Below, in pieces: positions 1 to 9,818 of a stretch of 64,000 nt of DNA. The position numbers were made by a program, and so were the translations under genes. Position 1 is the first letter of the stretch, and each line of letters begins with the position of its first letter. Source of the DNA: Viridibacillus arenosi (GTDB taxonomy: Bacteria; Bacillota; Bacilli; Bacillales_A; Planococcaceae); assembly GCF_001955655.1 (NCBI RefSeq), contig NZ_MSPW01000003.1, forward strand, positions 1-64,000, written 5' to 3'. The notes below the pieces were generated by a model. That model saw only the letters and a program-made list of their open reading frames with translations, was not told the origin of the DNA and ran no database searches.

Positions 1-2
1 GT

Positions 3-1250
3 ATTGCGATATTTATTACGTTTCAAGTGATACCGAGCCATATTGCGAAGCAAATTAGTAACAATGTGCAAAAAATTGCGCAATCGGTTGAAGAACAACA
101 ACTATCAGAAGATGCATTCCAAAATGAGCTATTCCAATTTTCATTGACGAATATCAGTTATCAATCGATGGAGACGTTGCAAAATTCGCCGCTACTAAGC
201 AATGTGTCGAAGAAAAAAATTCGCGAAGGCCAGGCAGTAGAAGGCGATGACACGTCGAAAGATTTAGTGTATATCTATCCTATTGAAATTCATAGTGACA
301 CGAAATATTTACAGTTTATTTTGAAACAGACGATTTTTAAAAATATGCTGAAGAGTGCATTTATTTTATTATCAAAGATTACGCTCTTCGTCGGCATCGG
401 CTTAAATATCTTTACGTCGATTCAAATCGTGCGCCCGATTCGCAAGCTGAAGGAATATACCGCGCAGTTTGCAAAAGGAAATTTCACATTTAAACATACG
501 AAAAACTATTCGAATGAAATTGACCAGTTGTACGAAAGCTTCGGGACGATGTCGAATGACTTAGAGAAAATGCTACAGTCGCAAAAAGATTTCGTGTCGA
601 ATATTTCGCATGAATTCCAAACGCCCTTGACTTCGATCAAAGGCTTTACAAAAGCGTTGCAACAAAAGGAAATGTCGCGCGAGAAGCAGCTTTATTACTT
701 ACGAATTATCGAGCATGAAAGCGCCCGTTTATCGCAACTAAGTCGTAATGTACTGAAACTATCGAGCTTGCAAAATGGTACGCAACCACTCGAAAAACGA
801 ACATTCGATTTAGCAGAGCAACTACGCCAAGTTATCATTTCACTTGAGCCGCACTGGGCCACCAAAGCGATTGAGTTTGATGTACAAATCGAGCGCAGTA
901 TCATTGAAGCAGATGAGTTACTGCTCTATCAAGTGTGGTACAACTTAATTAACAATGCGATTCATTTTACGCCGGAAAATTGTAAGTTAGGGCTTACATT
1001 GCGCAGTGATGGTGAACATTACACGATTCAACTAGAGGACGAAGGACCTGGCATTGAGCAACCCGAACTAGATCGCGTTAAAGAACCTTTTTATAAGGCC
1101 AAAAATCAAAAATCGACCGGCAATGGCCTTGGCTTATCAATCGTCGAAAATATTGTGCGAAAACATCATGGTACATTCCAGCTTGAAAATTATGAACGTG
1201 GCTTACGAGTAACCGTTATTTTACCGCATAAAAATGAAGCGACCAACTAA
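3..1250 (+). CDS. Sensor histidine kinase (5' end cut by window)
   Basis: The reading frame is open to the window edge, so the N-terminus is missing; the first visible residues form the end of a transmembrane helix. After an extracytoplasmic stretch a second membrane helix lies near visible residues 108-130, followed by HAMP-like sequence. The HisKA segment carries NISHEFQTPLTSIKG, with the phospho-accepting His at about visible residue 195. The ATPase part has the N box (NNAIHFTP), the G1 box (EDEGPGI) and the G2 box (GNGLGLSIV). It should autophosphorylate and pass the phosphate to a response regulator encoded upstream, outside the window. The downstream RND pump could be a target, but this is only a neighbourhood inference. 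The stop codon touches the target duplication of the miniature element that follows. Confidence 0.93.
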   Translation: MAIFITFQVIPSHIAKQISNNVQKIAQSVEEQQLSEDAFQNELFQFSLTNISYQSMETLQNSPLLSNVSKKKIREGQAVEGDDTSKDLVYIYPIEIHSDTKYLQFILKQTIFKNMLKSAFILLSKITLFVGIGLNIFTSIQIVRPIRKLKEYTAQFAKGNFTFKHTKNYSNEIDQLYESFGTMSNDLEKMLQSQKDFVSNISHEFQTPLTSIKGFTKALQQKEMSREKQLYYLRIIEHESARLSQLSRNVLKLSSLQNGTQPLEKRTFDLAEQLRQVIISLEPHWATKAIEFDVQIERSIIEADELLLYQVWYNLINNAIHFTPENCKLGLTLRSDGEHYTIQLEDEGPGIEQPELDRVKEPFYKAKNQKSTGNGLGLSIVENIVRKHHGTFQLENYERGLRVTVILPHKNEATN

Positions 1251-1254
1251 TCGG

Positions 1255-1464
1255 GTACTGACTCACTAAAATGAGACAGTGAATGTTTCAATTTGTGTAT
1301 CATTTTTGATTCCTAACTCTTCTTGAATTTGTTTTTTCGGTACACCCGCTAACCTTCTTTCAATTGCCATCATTTTTAATTCATATGAATATACACGTTT
1401 TTTGCCCATTCAAAAGCACCTCCAAAGTGCTTTTTTATGTTGTCTAAAATATTTAGGTCAGTCC
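1255..1464 (-). mobile_element. MITE-like deletion derivative of an IS3-family element
   Basis: A 210 bp unit is bounded by related ends (GTACTGAC at the left; the other end reads GGACTGACC inward) and flanked by the direct repeat AATCGG at 1249-1254 and 1465-1470, which looks like a target-site duplication. Inside, on the minus strand, are a ribosome binding site (GGAGGTG) and the N-terminal part of an IS3-type OrfA fused directly to the opposite end. The rest of the transposase is absent, so it could move only with help in trans. A relative lies at 10440-10652. The element entered exactly at the stop codon of the histidine kinase. Confidence 0.7.
1266..1409 (-). pseudogene. Truncated IS3-family transposase OrfA (N-terminal HTH fragment)
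   Basis: A 47-codon frame begins MGKKRVYSYELKMMAIERR and continues with LAGVPKKQIQEELGIKND, the usual start of IS3-family OrfA helix-turn-helix proteins, in which a leucine/glycine turn precedes KTQIE-like sequence. After about 43 matching residues it runs into the terminal repeat and stops. Normal OrfA proteins are roughly twice this length and are followed by the DDE-domain OrfB, which is missing. It is preceded by GGAGGTG, so it might still be translated into a short peptide. Confidence 0.65.
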
Positions 1465-1584
1465 AATCGGTTGCTTCTTTTTTTATTATTTTCCGATTAC
1501 GTAACATTGAGTTAACATTCGCTTTTTATGATAGTCCTTATCGAAGGGTTTGCCCTTCAATTTATAAAGAAAAGGATGAAAACA

Positions 1585-4500
1585 TTGAAGCACATTATTG
1601 ATTTTATGATTGGTAACAAACTAGCAGTGTGGATTTTGACGGTCTTACTGATTGTCTGGGGTATTTTTGCGTCAACGACGATTAAATACGAATCCATTCC
1701 GAACATTTCATTACCGACATTAAGCGTATCAGCGGTCTATCCGAATGCCACCCCTGAGCAAGTTGCCGACGATGTATCGAAGCCCCTCGAGGATGCGATT
1801 TCCTCTATTAAAGGCGTCGATAGCGTCAACAGCAAATCGTCTCAAAACGTTGCATCACTGACAGTCAATTACGACTACGACACCGATTTAGATAAGGCCC
1901 AAACTAAGCTTGAAAAAGCCTTCAAATCGGTCGACTTACCAGAAGGTGTCGACGAACCAACAATCATGCAATTTAGCTCAAGCATGATGCCTATTTTAGC
2001 ACTTAGCGTCTCTAGCGAAGATGGCAATTTAAAAACAGCTACTCAATTCGTTGAAGATGATGTGAAAACCGCACTTGAGAAAATCGACGGTGTTGGTCAA
2101 TTAACGGTAACAGGTCAAGAAGCATACGAAATTGAATTGACGTATGATGAAGACAAATTAGCAGCGCTTGGCACTACAGCTGCAGCTGTCACCCAAGCAA
2201 TTCAAGGTCAAAACGTTACAAATCAGCTTGGCCTTTACACATTAGATGACACGAAAAAATCGATTGTCGTAAACGATAAAGCGACATCGCTTAAACAGTT
2301 GAACGACATGGATATCGTGTTTGGTTCAAGTGCAGGCGCTGCACAAAGCCAAGCGCATACTGACGCTGGTCAAGCCGCTTCTGCTGGCGTTCAAACAGTG
2401 AAATTAAAAGACGTGGCTACACTTGAAAAAGTCGAAAACCACGACTCTATTTCACGCGTCAACGGCAAAGAAGCAATTTCAATTCAACTTACAGCGACAC
2501 AAGACGCCAATACGGTCGATGTTGTCAACGCTGTGAAAGACAAAATAACAGATTTAGAAAAAGCGAATATCGATATGAATATCGATATTACGAGCGACCA
2601 AGGTCAACCAATTGAAGATTCTGTGAATACGATGCTTGAAAAAGCAATTTTCGGTGCGATTTTCGCCGTATTAGTCATTCTAATCTTCTTACGTAACTTC
2701 CGCTCAACAATCATTTCAATCGTTTCGATTCCACTATCATTATTAACATCGATTGCCATCATTAAATCGCTCGATATGACGTTAAATATGATGACACTCG
2801 GTGCGTTAACTGTAGCTATCGGACGTGTAATCGATGACTCGATTGTCGTTGTCGAAAACATTTACCGACGCATGTATGATAAAAACGAGCCGTTACGTGG
2901 TCGTCAATTAATCGCGTCTGCTACGACAGAAATGTTCAAACCGATTCTGTCATCTACATTAGTAACGGTCGCGGTATTCACACCAATCATCTTTATCGAT
3001 GGTATGGTCGCTGAATTATTCGGTCCATTTGCAATAACGATGGCTATTGCTCTTGGCATATCGTTAATCGTGGCCATTACAGTCGTACCAATTATGGCGC
3101 ACACAATGTTCAAAAAAGAAATTTTAGCTACACCAGAACAAAAAGTCGGCAGTAAAGAAAAACATAGTCGTATGGCCATTCGATACGGTAAAATGTTAAA
3201 TGCCGCATTAAATCACAAAATTATTACATTAGTCATTGCGCTCGTTATTTTAATCGGCTCTGTCGCGCTATTACCGAAAGTGGGCTTTAGCTTCTTTGGT
3301 AGCGACCAACAAATGACGATGATTACGACGTACACACCAGCGACTGGAGAATTAGATGACGAAGTAAATAAATCCGTGAAAGAAGCGGAAAAATACATCG
3401 CAAAACAAGGCGACGTCACACTCGTACAATCATCAATCACATCAAGCTCTGCTTCACCAGATGCGATGTCAATGATGGCAGGCTCTGGTTCGATGCTATA
3501 CATCATTTTCAATGAAGATGTGAAAAACTTAGATGCCAAACAACAAAAACTGTTCGATCATTTAAAATCATTCGGTCATAAAGGGACTTGGAAGCAACAA
3601 GACATGTCGATGACCGGTTCTTCAAACGAAGTGAGCTACACGATTAGTAGTACAGATCGTGCAAAAGTCGAAAAAGCTGCCCTTCAAATCGAAGACGTTT
3701 TAAATGACGACAAAGGATTAAAAGATGCAAAGTCAAGCGTATCTGATTCCTATCCACAATATACATTTAACTTGAAAGAAAAAGCACTAAAACAATATGG
3801 CTTAACAGCTAACCAATTATCACCAATGTTAATGCAAGCGACAGGTGATACGATCGTCACAACGCTTGAAGATGGCGACAATACGTTAAATGTTATCGTT
3901 GCACAAGACGACAGCAAAACGTTTGAAACGATGAAAGCCTTCTTAAAACAAGATATTACGACGCAGCAGGGTACGGAGAAACTGTCTGATTTAGTATCAA
4001 TCGACAAATCAACAACACCATCATCAATTAGCCGTCAGGATAATAAAGAATACGCAACAGTTACTGCCGGCATTAAGGGTGATGACGTCTCTGCGATTTC
4101 AACTCGTATTAAAAAAGAAGTCAACGATATCGACTTTACCAAAGGTGTAACCCTTGAACAAGGCGGTACATCTGCAGATATCCAAGAAACATTCACACAA
4201 TTAGGCTTAGCGATTATTGCGGCCATTTTCCTTGTGTATTTCATTTTAGTTGTCACATTCCGAGAAGGTTTAGCACCGTTTGCGATTCTCTTCTCATTAC
4301 CATTTACACTAATCGGTGCCGTTCTTGGCTTACTTATTGCTGGCGAATCATTCACTGTATCGTCTATGCTCGGTATTTTAATGCTCGTTGGGATCGTTGT
4401 CACGAATGCCATCGTGTTCGTCGACCGCGTTATTCATAACGAACTTGCCGGCGAAACGATGCGTGATTCGTTAATCGATGCCGCTGAAACGCGCTTACGT

Positions 4501-4713
4501 CCTATTTTAATGACGGCGATTGCAACCGTATTCGCGCTATTACCATTAGCTCTAAGCAGCAGCTCAGGTGGCTCAATTATCTCGCAAGGCTTAGGAATTA
4601 CTGTTGTCGGTGGTTTAATTACATCAACAATTTTAACGTTATTTATCGTACCGGTTGTCTACGAAGGATTATCAAAATTGTTCAAGAAAGACCGCCACAA
4701 AACAATTGAATAA
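1585..4713 (+). CDS. swrC: RND-family efflux transporter, SwrC/AcrB type
   Basis: An inner-membrane proton-driven exporter of the HAE1 type. In B. subtilis, SwrC gives surfactin self-resistance and supports swarming. The protein has one N-terminal membrane helix (KLAVWILTV), two large extracellular porter domains, and two blocks of membrane helices near residues 320-510 and 850-1030. The TM4 motif VAIGRVIDDSIVVVENIYRR contains the paired Asp residues of RND proton relays, and GIVVTNAIVFVDRV is the matching C-terminal block. I start at TTG 1585 because AAAGGATG lies 6 nt upstream and the product then begins MKHIIDF, as SwrC proteins do; an ATG at 1576 and another at 1528 lie in frame but lack such spacing. 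The 1042 aa length fits the family. No membrane-fusion partner is adjacent, as is usual for SwrC. Confidence 0.9.
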   Translation: MKHIIDFMIGNKLAVWILTVLLIVWGIFASTTIKYESIPNISLPTLSVSAVYPNATPEQVADDVSKPLEDAISSIKGVDSVNSKSSQNVASLTVNYDYDTDLDKAQTKLEKAFKSVDLPEGVDEPTIMQFSSSMMPILALSVSSEDGNLKTATQFVEDDVKTALEKIDGVGQLTVTGQEAYEIELTYDEDKLAALGTTAAAVTQAIQGQNVTNQLGLYTLDDTKKSIVVNDKATSLKQLNDMDIVFGSSAGAAQSQAHTDAGQAASAGVQTVKLKDVATLEKVENHDSISRVNGKEAISIQLTATQDANTVDVVNAVKDKITDLEKANIDMNIDITSDQGQPIEDSVNTMLEKAIFGAIFAVLVILIFLRNFRSTIISIVSIPLSLLTSIAIIKSLDMTLNMMTLGALTVAIGRVIDDSIVVVENIYRRMYDKNEPLRGRQLIASATTEMFKPILSSTLVTVAVFTPIIFIDGMVAELFGPFAITMAIALGISLIVAITVVPIMAHTMFKKEILATPEQKVGSKEKHSRMAIRYGKMLNAALNHKIITLVIALVILIGSVALLPKVGFSFFGSDQQMTMITTYTPATGELDDEVNKSVKEAEKYIAKQGDVTLVQSSITSSSASPDAMSMMAGSGSMLYIIFNEDVKNLDAKQQKLFDHLKSFGHKGTWKQQDMSMTGSSNEVSYTISSTDRAKVEKAALQIEDVLNDDKGLKDAKSSVSDSYPQYTFNLKEKALKQYGLTANQLSPMLMQATGDTIVTTLEDGDNTLNVIVAQDDSKTFETMKAFLKQDITTQQGTEKLSDLVSIDKSTTPSSISRQDNKEYATVTAGIKGDDVSAISTRIKKEVNDIDFTKGVTLEQGGTSADIQETFTQLGLAIIAAIFLVYFILVVTFREGLAPFAILFSLPFTLIGAVLGLLIAGESFTVSSMLGILMLVGIVVTNAIVFVDRVIHNELAGETMRDSLIDAAETRLRPILMTAIATVFALLPLALSSSSGGSIISQGLGITVVGGLITSTILTLFIVPVVYEGLSKLFKKDRHKTIE

Positions 4714-4822
4714 CCGCTAATAAGGAATTTAACAATTCGCCTCCGGATAAACCAATTTTAAGCGCTGCATTGGGATGCTTATCAATACTATTAAGATGGT
4801 ACTGTTGTAGAATGAACAGGCA

Positions 4823-5170
4823 ATGCGACTACTTGTATTGATTAGTCTGCTCGGTTTTGAGCTGGTAGCCGCAGTACTATGGGTGGAAGCCACATCGGTA
4901 TCCATCGTTTATTCGGCAGTGGCTTTATTGGGACTTACTTTCGGAGGTGCAGCCACCCTGTTGCAAACTGCACTTGCTTATGCAAGCGGTGAAGAAGGTG
5001 TTGATGTCGTAATGCCTATTAATACCACTGAATGGAATTTAGCAGTTGCTGGTGGTGCTTTGCTAGAGATTGTTGGTGTACAGTCATTTCCAGGAGTGCT
5101 GTTGATGTTGCTGCTTGTTGTTTTGATTATAGCGTGGAGTGTAAATAGACACGGATTTCCACGAAAGTAG
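4823..5170 (+). pseudogene. C-terminal remnant of an MFS transporter
   Basis: About 115 codons encode three to four hydrophobic helices with MFS-type sequence (LLGLTFGGAATLLQTALA, then VAGGALLEIVG), resembling the last third of sugar/nucleoside efflux permeases. Intact members are near 390 aa and the first eight helices are missing. The 110 bases upstream contain no continuation in any frame and no convincing ribosome binding site. Base composition is GC-richer than its neighbours, suggesting acquisition followed by deletion. I call it a relic rather than a functional gene. Confidence 0.65.
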
Positions 5171-5352
5171 TGAAAATCCATATGCAAGAAAATGAAGCAG
5201 AATGGAAATTAGAGTACGGAATGAAACAACATGCGATAGACGAAAAAGCAGAAGAGTTAGATGTAAAAGGATTGTATCGAATGAATCTGAACTCAACAAA
5301 AGGGCACCACTGTTTAGTAACATTAGTAGAAAATGATCAAAATATTTTTTAA
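5170..5352 (+). CDS. Small hypothetical protein (60 aa)
   Basis: A short, charged, soluble frame (KAEELDVKGLYRMN in the middle). The first start is GTG 5170, overlapping the stop of the MFS relic by one base; ATG 5182 gives 56 aa. No strong ribosome binding site precedes either start. I recognise no family. An intrinsic terminator follows 27 bases after the stop, which supports a transcribed unit. It may be the tail of the eroded locus. Confidence 0.35.
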   Translation: MKIHMQENEAEWKLEYGMKQHAIDEKAEELDVKGLYRMNLNSTKGHHCLVTLVENDQNIF

Positions 5353-5378
5353 AAATCTCATACTTAGTTAGAAAAATT

Positions 5379-5418
5379 AACTCCATTTTGAACAATCCTT
5401 TTTCAAAATGGAGTTTTT
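5379..5418 (+). terminator. Intrinsic terminator
   Basis: A 14 bp perfect stem (AACTCCATTTTGAA at 5379-5392 with its complement at 5402-5415), a 9 nt loop and a following T-run. It ends the transcript of the small gene before it. Confidence 0.85.
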
Positions 5419-5497
5419 GCATTTGCTGTTAAATAAAGGTTGAAGGAAACTTTTTGATCAATCTTTTTTCTAAAGCTACAGGAGATATCAATTAATT

Positions 5498-5590
5498 TTT
5501 TACTAACGGGGATTTAGTAGAAGGTCGTTGAGCTATCAATACGAGGCTCTTTTTTCTTATTTACTAAAGGGGCAGTTTAGTTCAACAAGC
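5498..5590 (+). repeat. Dispersed intergenic repeat (GGGGCAGTTTAGTT family)
   Basis: Two related segments, ACTAACGGGGATTTAGTAGAA near 5501 and ACTAAAGGGGCAGTTTAGTT near 5563, flank a weak hairpin (GAGC...GCTC plus T-run). The same phrase recurs at about 6771, 9251, 9396, 48811 and 48868, each time close to a hairpin and between genes. It is non-coding. Confidence 0.5.
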
Positions 5591-5675
5591 GTAGGGTCTT
5601 CGAACTGTGCAAAATTAAAATTTCTACAAACTTCCATAATTTGGTTTATACTAATAAAAAGGAGTTGTTTTTTAA

Positions 5676-6050
5676 TTGAATGTTAAAAATATAAGTACAT
5701 CCATTTCTGAAGATATTATTATTACTAATTTGACAGGTTACATAACCCTTGCAGATGTAAACGCATGGTTTAATTCATTTGAAAAAACGTGCTATTCATT
5801 TATTAGACAAGGAAAAAAGTATAAGTTGTTAATTAATCGTAAAGGTTATACTCCAGAACATTTTTCTGTACAAAAATTGTGGAAAGACAAATTGTTCGCT
5901 AATAATATTTTAGAGAACACTATCGCAGTCGCTTTTTTATTAGAAGAAGGGGATATATTAACTCACCTTGAACAGTCTAATACAAAAGACAACGCAATGT
6001 TCTCAAGTAACTATGATCAATTAATTGATTGGCTTACTAAATATAATTAA
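5676..6050 (+). CDS. Hypothetical protein, possible STAS-like fold (124 aa)
   Basis: TTG start with AAGGAG about 11-12 nt upstream; no ATG lies in frame nearby. The protein is soluble with alternating short strands and helices: a hydrophobic strand early (DIIITNLTGYIT), a charged helix, a second strand (KYKLLINRKGY), and a C-terminal half with TIAVAFLLEEGDIL. That rhythm resembles the SpoIIAA/STAS-like proteins of Bacillales, as at 26089 in this window, but there is no diagnostic motif and the assignment is weak. It stands alone, with a short terminator-like hairpin after the stop. Confidence 0.6.
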   Translation: MNVKNISTSISEDIIITNLTGYITLADVNAWFNSFEKTCYSFIRQGKKYKLLINRKGYTPEHFSVQKLWKDKLFANNILENTIAVAFLLEEGDILTHLEQSNTKDNAMFSSNYDQLIDWLTKYN

Positions 6051-6064
6051 TGGATTTCACTCCT

Positions 6065-6090
6065 AAGTTGCTAAAAGGTAACTTTTTTTA
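6065..6090 (+). terminator. Probable weak intrinsic terminator
   Basis: AAGTTGC and GTAACTT form a stem of about seven pairs, including one G-U pair and a bulged G, followed by TTTTTTATTT. It lies 15 bases after the preceding stop codon. Confidence 0.45.
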
Positions 6091-6138
6091 TTTCACAGTT
6101 TGTGTTAACTCAGGCTTAACTATTATCAGTTTATTACT

Positions 6139-6697
6139 TTGTATTTTCCATTAGTTTGGCTTATGTATTTTTTAGTAAACAGAGACATTGAATTCTCTTG
6201 CGACGAAAGGGTTATTAGACAATTTGGAGATAAGGCAAAGTCAGCATATGCACTATCTCTCATCAATATGGCAGATGAAACCTATACGGTTACGTCGCTT
6301 TGTAATCATTTTAGTAAAAACGGGATTGAAGAAAGGATAGTGTCCATTATGACCTTAAAGAAAAAGTCTGTTTTAGAAACAGCATTCGCATGTACATTAG
6401 TCATTAGAGGATGACCGTCTTGCGGCAACTGGCCAAGAGTCACCAACGTTGAAAGAAGGCAAAGAACGAAATCCAGTTAGTGTTACTGATACATCAAATA
6501 GCACGACGGAATCACGTGTAATCACAACAAATAAAGGCAAAGAACGAAATGCAGTTAGTGTTACTGATACACCAAATAGTACGACAGAACCACGTGTAAT
6601 CACAACAAATAAAGGCAAAGAACGAAATGCAGTTAGAGTTACTGATGCATCAAATAGTGCGACGGAACCACGAGTAATCGCAACAAATGAAGAATAA
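6139..6697 (+). pseudogene. Broken M56-family (BlaR1/MecR1-like) peptidase/sensor gene with repetitive tail
   Basis: The first part (6139-6414) matches the segment after the zinc site in BlaR1/MecR1-type M56 membrane proteins: FPLVWLMYFLVNRDIEFSC, DERVIRQFGDKAKSAYALSL, then the KNGIEERIVSIM block and a hydrophobic helix. The N-terminal helices and the HExxH zinc motif are gone. Near 6405 the frame is lost to a stop; one frame over, translation continues through TGQESPTLKEG into three 26-residue repeats and stops at 6697. Intact family members sense beta-lactams or related signals and cleave a repressor; this copy cannot. No BlaI-type repressor gene is adjacent. The repeat tail is unusual for the family. 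Confidence 0.7.
6455..6688 (+). repeat. Tandem repeat, 3 x 78 bp
   Basis: Units start at 6455, 6533 and 6611, each 78 bp, beginning AAGGCAAAGAACGAAATG or close to it. Each encodes 26 residues built around KGKERNAVSVTD and TTEPRVITTN. Units differ at a handful of positions, so the array is neither brand new nor fully decayed. The exact multiple of three keeps a frame open across all copies. Confidence 0.9.
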
Positions 6698-6827
6698 ATA
6701 AATTACTCCAAAGACTAGTCCTCAATGAGCAATCATCAGAGAACAGTTTCCTGATGATTGTAGGAGAAAAGGGTGTGCTTTAGTTCAATAAACGAGTTAT
6801 AAAAACAAACGAACATTTAAAGTGAAA

Positions 6828-6858
6828 GATCGACTCCTTAAAGGAGTCGATCTTTTTT
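6828..6858 (+). terminator. Intrinsic terminator
   Basis: A 12 bp perfect stem (GATCGACTCCTT with its complement, one-base loop) followed by six T. It is preceded by a phrase (ACATTTAAAGTGAAAGATCG) shared with 9340-9360 and belongs to the dispersed-repeat family. A second inverted repeat without a T-run lies at about 6725-6756. Confidence 0.8.
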
Positions 6859-6981
6859 GTTAATTATAGGAGAGATTTCTTATTTGCAGTACAAAGCTAA
6901 ATTCAAATAAGTACTTATACAAAATACGTAAAGTGTAGCTTTGAAAAAAAGATTGATTATTTATAATAAAGTTTGATTAAA

Positions 6982-7026
6982 AACATCTCACCTCTATAGA
7001 TTTCTTAGAGGTGAGATGTTTTTTTA
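6982..7026 (+). terminator. Intrinsic terminator
   Basis: A 15 bp perfect stem (AACATCTCACCTCTA at 6982-6996 with 7006-7020) with a 9 nt loop and a T-run. No intact gene lies directly upstream; it may once have served the eroded M56 locus or an unrecognised transcript. Confidence 0.8.
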
Positions 7027-7114
7027 TTGGATATTTATGTTAATATCACTATAAAGATTGTGAAGTGTTGTCCTTAAACTAAACAATAGAAAGTGACTAA
7101 AAGGGGTATTCTAG

Positions 7115-7300
7115 ATGAATTATAACTATATTGAAAACATTCAATTGTTTTATTCTGACCTTTCCATTGAAGACTTCGGGCTCCTCATATTAATGCAGTC
7201 GGTAAAAATGTTGAAATTCGCTGAATATGAGGGGAAAATTATCTTAGCGCGAAATGGTCATTTATTGGGTTGTGCATTTCATTCCGGAATTAACCGGTGA
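7115..7300 (+). CDS. Small hypothetical protein (61 aa)
   Basis: ATG with AAAAGGGG about 9 nt upstream. The sequence is a mix of acidic and hydrophobic residues (NIQLFYSDLSIEDFGLLILM) with no clear signal or full membrane segment. I recognise no family. The frame ends abruptly after GCAFHSGINR with no terminator before the serS leader, so it may be a shortened copy of a longer protein. Confidence 0.5.
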   Translation: MNYNYIENIQLFYSDLSIEDFGLLILMQSVKMLKFAEYEGKIILARNGHLLGCAFHSGINR

Positions 7301-7387
7301 TTCAAGAATTCTAGAATATTTTGTATCTTATGGTATGACTTGCAAAATCTGTTTTCATATAGTACAGTATGGTTAAAATTTAAATAA

Positions 7388-7625
7388 CTGAACACGATGA
7401 TGGGAAGTAGTAGCAAGCACGTTTTTTTTAGAGAGTCAGCGGTTGGTGGAAGCTGATAGAAGCACTTGTGAATCCGTCCTGGAGTTGCACAGTCGAAGTA
7501 ATGTAAGTAGGCTGTAGCCGGCTGAAATGCCGTTATGAAATAAGTGGATTAGGTATATGCCTAATCAATTAGGGTGGCAACGCGGGTAGCTCTCGTCCCT
7601 TTTTAGGGATGGGGGCTTTTTTGTG
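7388..7625 (+). promoter_or_regulatory. T-box leader of serS
   Basis: The T-box core AGGGTGGCAACGCGG lies at 7571-7585, directly before a terminator (TCTCGTCCCT...AGGGATGGGGG plus T-run, about 7590-7624). Upstream is the stem I region, with AGAGAGTC...GGTTGGTG near 7432-7447 and a candidate specifier TCC (Ser) near 7473-7475 after GTGAA. Uncharged tRNA-Ser would stabilise the antiterminator and let transcription reach serS. A possible promoter is TTGCAA (7340) and TACAGT (7363), 17 nt apart. The specifier assignment is an inference from position. Confidence 0.9.
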
Positions 7626-7707
7626 TTTATTTTGATTCTAAGCGGAGCTATTCGAGTTTAGCTTGCAACGCAATTACACCAAGACTTAACGGATGCAATG
7701 ACATTAA

Positions 7708-9006
<1,299 letters not shown>

Positions 9007-9244
9007 ATAACGGGTAAAAGCTATTTTAGATATCCTTTAACAGGTAATTGTATTGCCTTTTTATCGATTTACAGGTGCTTTTAATAGTATCGGGTGGTGT
9101 AAACGTCGTGGAATTGAAAAAATGCTTTATTTCTTAAAGGAAATTTAGCGGGACTAAAAAAGATGTTACTATAATAAAGGATGGGGTGCATTAGAAAAAA
9201 TTTAGAAATGACATTTTGCAGCTCTTTCGCAATTTCCACTATTC

Positions 9245-9415
9245 CGCAATCGGGCGCTTTAGTTGAACAAACAAGTTAGAAAAAACATTATATCTAAGGT
9301 CTTTTTTTATCTTTAAACGTATGAAAATAGATAGAAACAAACATTTGAAGTAAAAGATCGAGAGCTGTTACGACAGCTCTTTTTTTATTCAACTAAAGGG
9401 GCAAGTTAGTAGAAG
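9245..9415 (+). repeat. Dispersed intergenic repeat copies
   Basis: AATCGGGCGCTTTAGTTGAA near 9248 and ACTAAAGGGGCAAGTTAGTA near 9392 bracket a hairpin. ACATTTGAAGTAAAAGATCG near 9341 matches 6813-6832 with few changes. The segment belongs with the copies at 5.5, 6.8 and 48.8 kb. No coding frame is seen in it. Confidence 0.5.
9361..9387 (+). terminator. Intrinsic terminator within the repeat
   Basis: AGAGCTG and CAGCTCT form a 7 bp stem with a short loop, followed by seven T. It may end a transcript reading through from serS, 355 bases upstream. Confidence 0.65.
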
Positions 9416-9510
9416 AAGTTACAGAATAATTATTATTGAAACATTACGTTGAATTTTTTGATGAAAAAGATATAGTAGGGACAAAAAAATTGATTTTAAA
9501 AACAAGAAAA

Positions 9511-9550
9511 CCCGGCTGAAGGACGGTAGTCCAACAGTCGGGCATTTTTC
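9511..9550. terminator. Strong hairpin terminator, probably bidirectional
   Basis: CCCGGCTG pairs with CAGTCGGG (9535-9542) and an inner GGAC/GTCC stem encloses GGTA, with AA/AA internal loops. T-rich sequence lies on both sides (ATTTTTCTTT on plus; GGGTTTTCTTGTTTTT on minus). On the minus strand it sits directly behind the relic gene at 9556-9708, whose terminator it most likely was. Confidence 0.7.
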
Positions 9551-9555
9551 TTTAC

Positions 9556-9708
9556 TTATACGTCGAAAGTATATGTAATTTGGTATTTGAAAATATCATT
9601 GATTGGTGATCCATTACCTTAAATTGTGATTTCGCTAACATTAGCAAAAACGCCTGCAAACGAAGATCATTATGGTAAGTTAATCGCAGTCTTTTGGTTA
9701 AAATTACG
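9556..9708 (-). pseudogene. Decayed 3' end of a surface/secreted-type protein
   Basis: On the minus strand one frame reads FNQKTAINLP, two stops, SSFAGVFANVSEITI, one stop, then GNGSPINDIFKYQITYTFDV and a final stop. The beta-strand-like rhythm (NVSEITI; KYQITYTFDV) suits a repeat-domain or adhesin-like protein, but I cannot name a family. All pieces are in the same frame, so substitutions creating stops rather than indels have killed it. The hairpin just beyond its final stop is its likely terminator. Confidence 0.45.
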
Positions 9709-9818
9709 CAAAAACAAAAAACTTTATTTCCAATTGATACCGTCTTGACTTCATCTTAACATTGTCCAACTATAATCGTTTTTGTAAGGCAAATAAAACA
9801 ATGGAATGAGGAATTTAA

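Noticed and set aside
9449-9550. Confident small RNA gene ending at the 9511 hairpin
   Set aside because: A promoter-like pair exists, but the hairpin is already explained as the terminator of the minus-strand relic. Kept only as a low-interest idea.
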